Assembly: GCF_938045405.1 (NCBI RefSeq)
Contig: NZ_CALIMW010000057.1
Coordinates: 21,921-85,920 of the forward strand
Direction: 5' to 3'
Length of the DNA: 64,000 nt
DNA from: an uncultured Campylobacter sp.
Lineage (GTDB): Bacteria; Campylobacterota; Campylobacteria; Campylobacterales; Campylobacteraceae
The translations under genes were made by a program, and so were the position numbers. Shown one piece after another: positions 62,711-64,000 of this stretch. How positions within the stretch are numbered: the stretch's first letter is position 1; each line of letters begins with the position of its first letter. The notes beneath the pieces were generated by a model that was not told the DNA's origin, searched no databases, and saw only the letters and a list, made by a program, of their open reading frames with translations.

Positions 62711-63664
62711 TTGCGCCTGAAGTACCTTTATATCATAGTTTTTCTGATTTGCGTTTGCATATTTATCGCCTTGCTGCCTACGTATAGAATTTCAGCGACC
62801 TTAGAAGCGCTTGATTTTCGCGATAAAACCCTGACGCAAAGAGAGATCGTAGAGCTAAATTTAAAAGATTACCTAAAAAAGCTTCATTACTTAGATAATT
62901 ATCCGCAAATAGATTTCGGCAAGATGGCGGATATTCACTTAGACAAAAACGGCTATGAGAGAGTAAGATTTTCATGGTGCAACGGCGATAAATATCCAGA
63001 CGATAGATGCGAATTTTGGAAGCTGGATAAAAGGCTAAATTTTGATTATCTAATGGATCTGGGCTCTAAAATTTGCAAAGACGGCAAGCCTATAAAAAAC
63101 GCCGAAGAGATTATAGAAAACGACGAGGTTTTAAAACTACGGCTATTTTATCCTTGGGAGCAAAAGCATTTGATTGACGAAGATGGAAATTTTATAGATA
63201 ATTTTATATATATGAGGTTTGGAGATGGCGCCAACCACTCATTCGACCTATTTACTGATTTTGTATTTATAAGTAAAAATGACATACAATTACCAATTAT
63301 GTACGAAACAAAAACTAAAAAATTTGACATAATTACTCCAGAAAACAGATGTTATAGGTGGCTTTTAAACTCTATATTTAGGGATGTAGTTTATCAACAA
63401 AAAAAGAGCATATACCCGTTTTGCTATAACTATAAAAAGATAATTGATGAAAATATGGATTGCAATAGAGAATATATATTTTCTTTCATTTCAATATACG
63501 ACAAGGGGAGCAATCTCGATTATGAAACGATATTTTATAATAAAAATTTATACTATGATAAACATGAGACGGACATACTTTTCAATCAATACCAAAATTT
63601 AAAGAATCAAAAGAATAAGATAAATTTTAACTCGCAAGGAGAAAGCGACGAAAGTGGGTATTGA
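62711..63664 (+). CDS. AT-rich membrane-anchored protein of unknown function (paralogue of 14738-15745)
   Basis: A 317-residue protein with an N-terminal membrane segment (about 5-23) and a probably periplasmic remainder. A block with DDRCEFWKLDKRLNFDYLMD and LGSKICKDGKPIKNAEE near 93-135 is nearly identical to the protein at 14738. The C-terminal halves diverge strongly, as in families under diversifying pressure. The start is TTG with AGGGG ahead. Base composition is distinctly AT-rich, in contrast with the nap genes before it. Unknown function; transfer is likely. Confidence 0.65.
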   Translation: MRLKYLYIIVFLICVCIFIALLPTYRISATLEALDFRDKTLTQREIVELNLKDYLKKLHYLDNYPQIDFGKMADIHLDKNGYERVRFSWCNGDKYPDDRCEFWKLDKRLNFDYLMDLGSKICKDGKPIKNAEEIIENDEVLKLRLFYPWEQKHLIDEDGNFIDNFIYMRFGDGANHSFDLFTDFVFISKNDIQLPIMYETKTKKFDIITPENRCYRWLLNSIFRDVVYQQKKSIYPFCYNYKKIIDENMDCNREYIFSFISIYDKGSNLDYETIFYNKNLYYDKHETDILFNQYQNLKNQKNKINFNSQGESDESGY

Positions 63665-64000
63665 GTTGCAGGGCATTGCCTGCTAGAGCTGAAGTTAAAA
63701 TTCCTTCCTTTATATCCACTGCTTTAAATTTAGACTCTAATCTACAAAATTCCGACGCGGCGCGCGCGGTGCAGCTAAAAATATCTGCGCTGCCGCATGA
63801 CGCGACCCAAAATAACCTCGCCGATACTCGCGATCTTTGCTCTAAAATTCGTCAAAAAGCGCGAGCAGCAGCTGAAATTAAAATTCGCCTTTAAATTTGA
63901 AGCCTTTAAGCCCGCGCAAGAGCTGCGAACGGACAAAAAGCCGCGAGGGCGCAAGAGCCGCAAGGGCGTGCTGGCATTGCGCTTTATGGGCAGCATTTTC
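63665..64000. other. End of window without a supported gene
   Basis: A 77-codon TTG-started frame begins in the stop of the upstream gene, and a 73-codon frame lies on the other strand. Neither has a ribosome-binding site, domain or good composition, and the first contains RAATTY words. I would not annotate either. Confidence 0.4.

Noticed and set aside
1..64000. rRNA or tRNA genes, prophage or insertion sequence transposases
   Set aside because: I looked for conserved tRNA arms, rRNA segments and transposase motifs in the gaps and genes and found none that I could support by eye.

Overview
The window looks like chromosomal DNA of an epsilonproteobacterium, most likely a Campylobacter species of the non-thermophilic, oral/anaerobic kind (C. 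gracilis, rectus or showae type; species is inference). The evidence is gene order. An amidase / rodA / pseudouridine synthase / FlpA / trmB / ftsEX / EnvC-like block, an ileS–small membrane gene–gatA–guaB block, and a napAGHBLD operon all match the order I know from C. jejuni. GC content is higher than in C. jejuni, but nearly every gap and several proteins are crowded with the word RAATTY (mostly AAATTT).

Layout. 1-14.6 kb: tyrS end, nitronate monooxygenase, cell-wall amidase, rodA, pseudouridine synthase, FlpA-like lipoprotein, trmB, ftsE, ftsX, an EnvC-like protein with a degenerate LytM domain, and a split ThrE-type exporter. 14.7-23.4 kb: AT-rich unknown membrane proteins, a PepSY protein with a Fur-box-like site, a pair of tandem paralogues, an EamA transporter, a von Willebrand A protein, a D-threonine aldolase-like enzyme and a pyrimidine-dimer glycosylase-like protein. 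23.8-30.5 kb: fhs, exoA, dgkA, then a PepSY protein overlapping a TonB-dependent siderophore receptor. 30.7-40.5 kb: a TorA/BisC-type molybdoenzyme, pyrC-pyrB, a quinone reductase, a lipoprotein and a CinA-like protein. 40.6-49.4 kb: one long co-directional run ileS, small membrane protein, gatA, guaB, metX, xseB, carbon-nitrogen hydrolase and ThiF-like, mostly overlapping by 4 to 11 bp. 49.5-55.6 kb: an ankyrin protein, a ModE-like regulator, fdhD and a selenocysteine formate dehydrogenase whose in-frame UGA is followed by a clear bacterial SECIS hairpin. 56.1-62.5 kb: the periplasmic nitrate reductase operon. 62.7-63.7 kb: an AT-rich membrane protein paralogous to the one at 14.7 kb.

How the parts fit. 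Formate dehydrogenase, FdhD, the ModE-like regulator, nitrate reductase and the TorA-like enzyme form a molybdenum/tungsten anaerobic respiration set. FtsEX, the EnvC-like protein and the amidase look like a cell-separation module. The two PepSY proteins and the receptor look like iron acquisition.

The most unusual feature is a family of degenerate tandem arrays built around a fixed RAATTY core. They occur both between genes and as low-complexity inserts inside otherwise conserved proteins. Spacing within an array is often regular (about 12-18, 27 or 33 bp), and the core is read in different codon phases in different proteins and even within one protein. This suggests conservation at the DNA level. 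In C. jejuni RAATTY is the methylated word that marks DNA for uptake, so an uptake or self-recognition role is a testable hypothesis.
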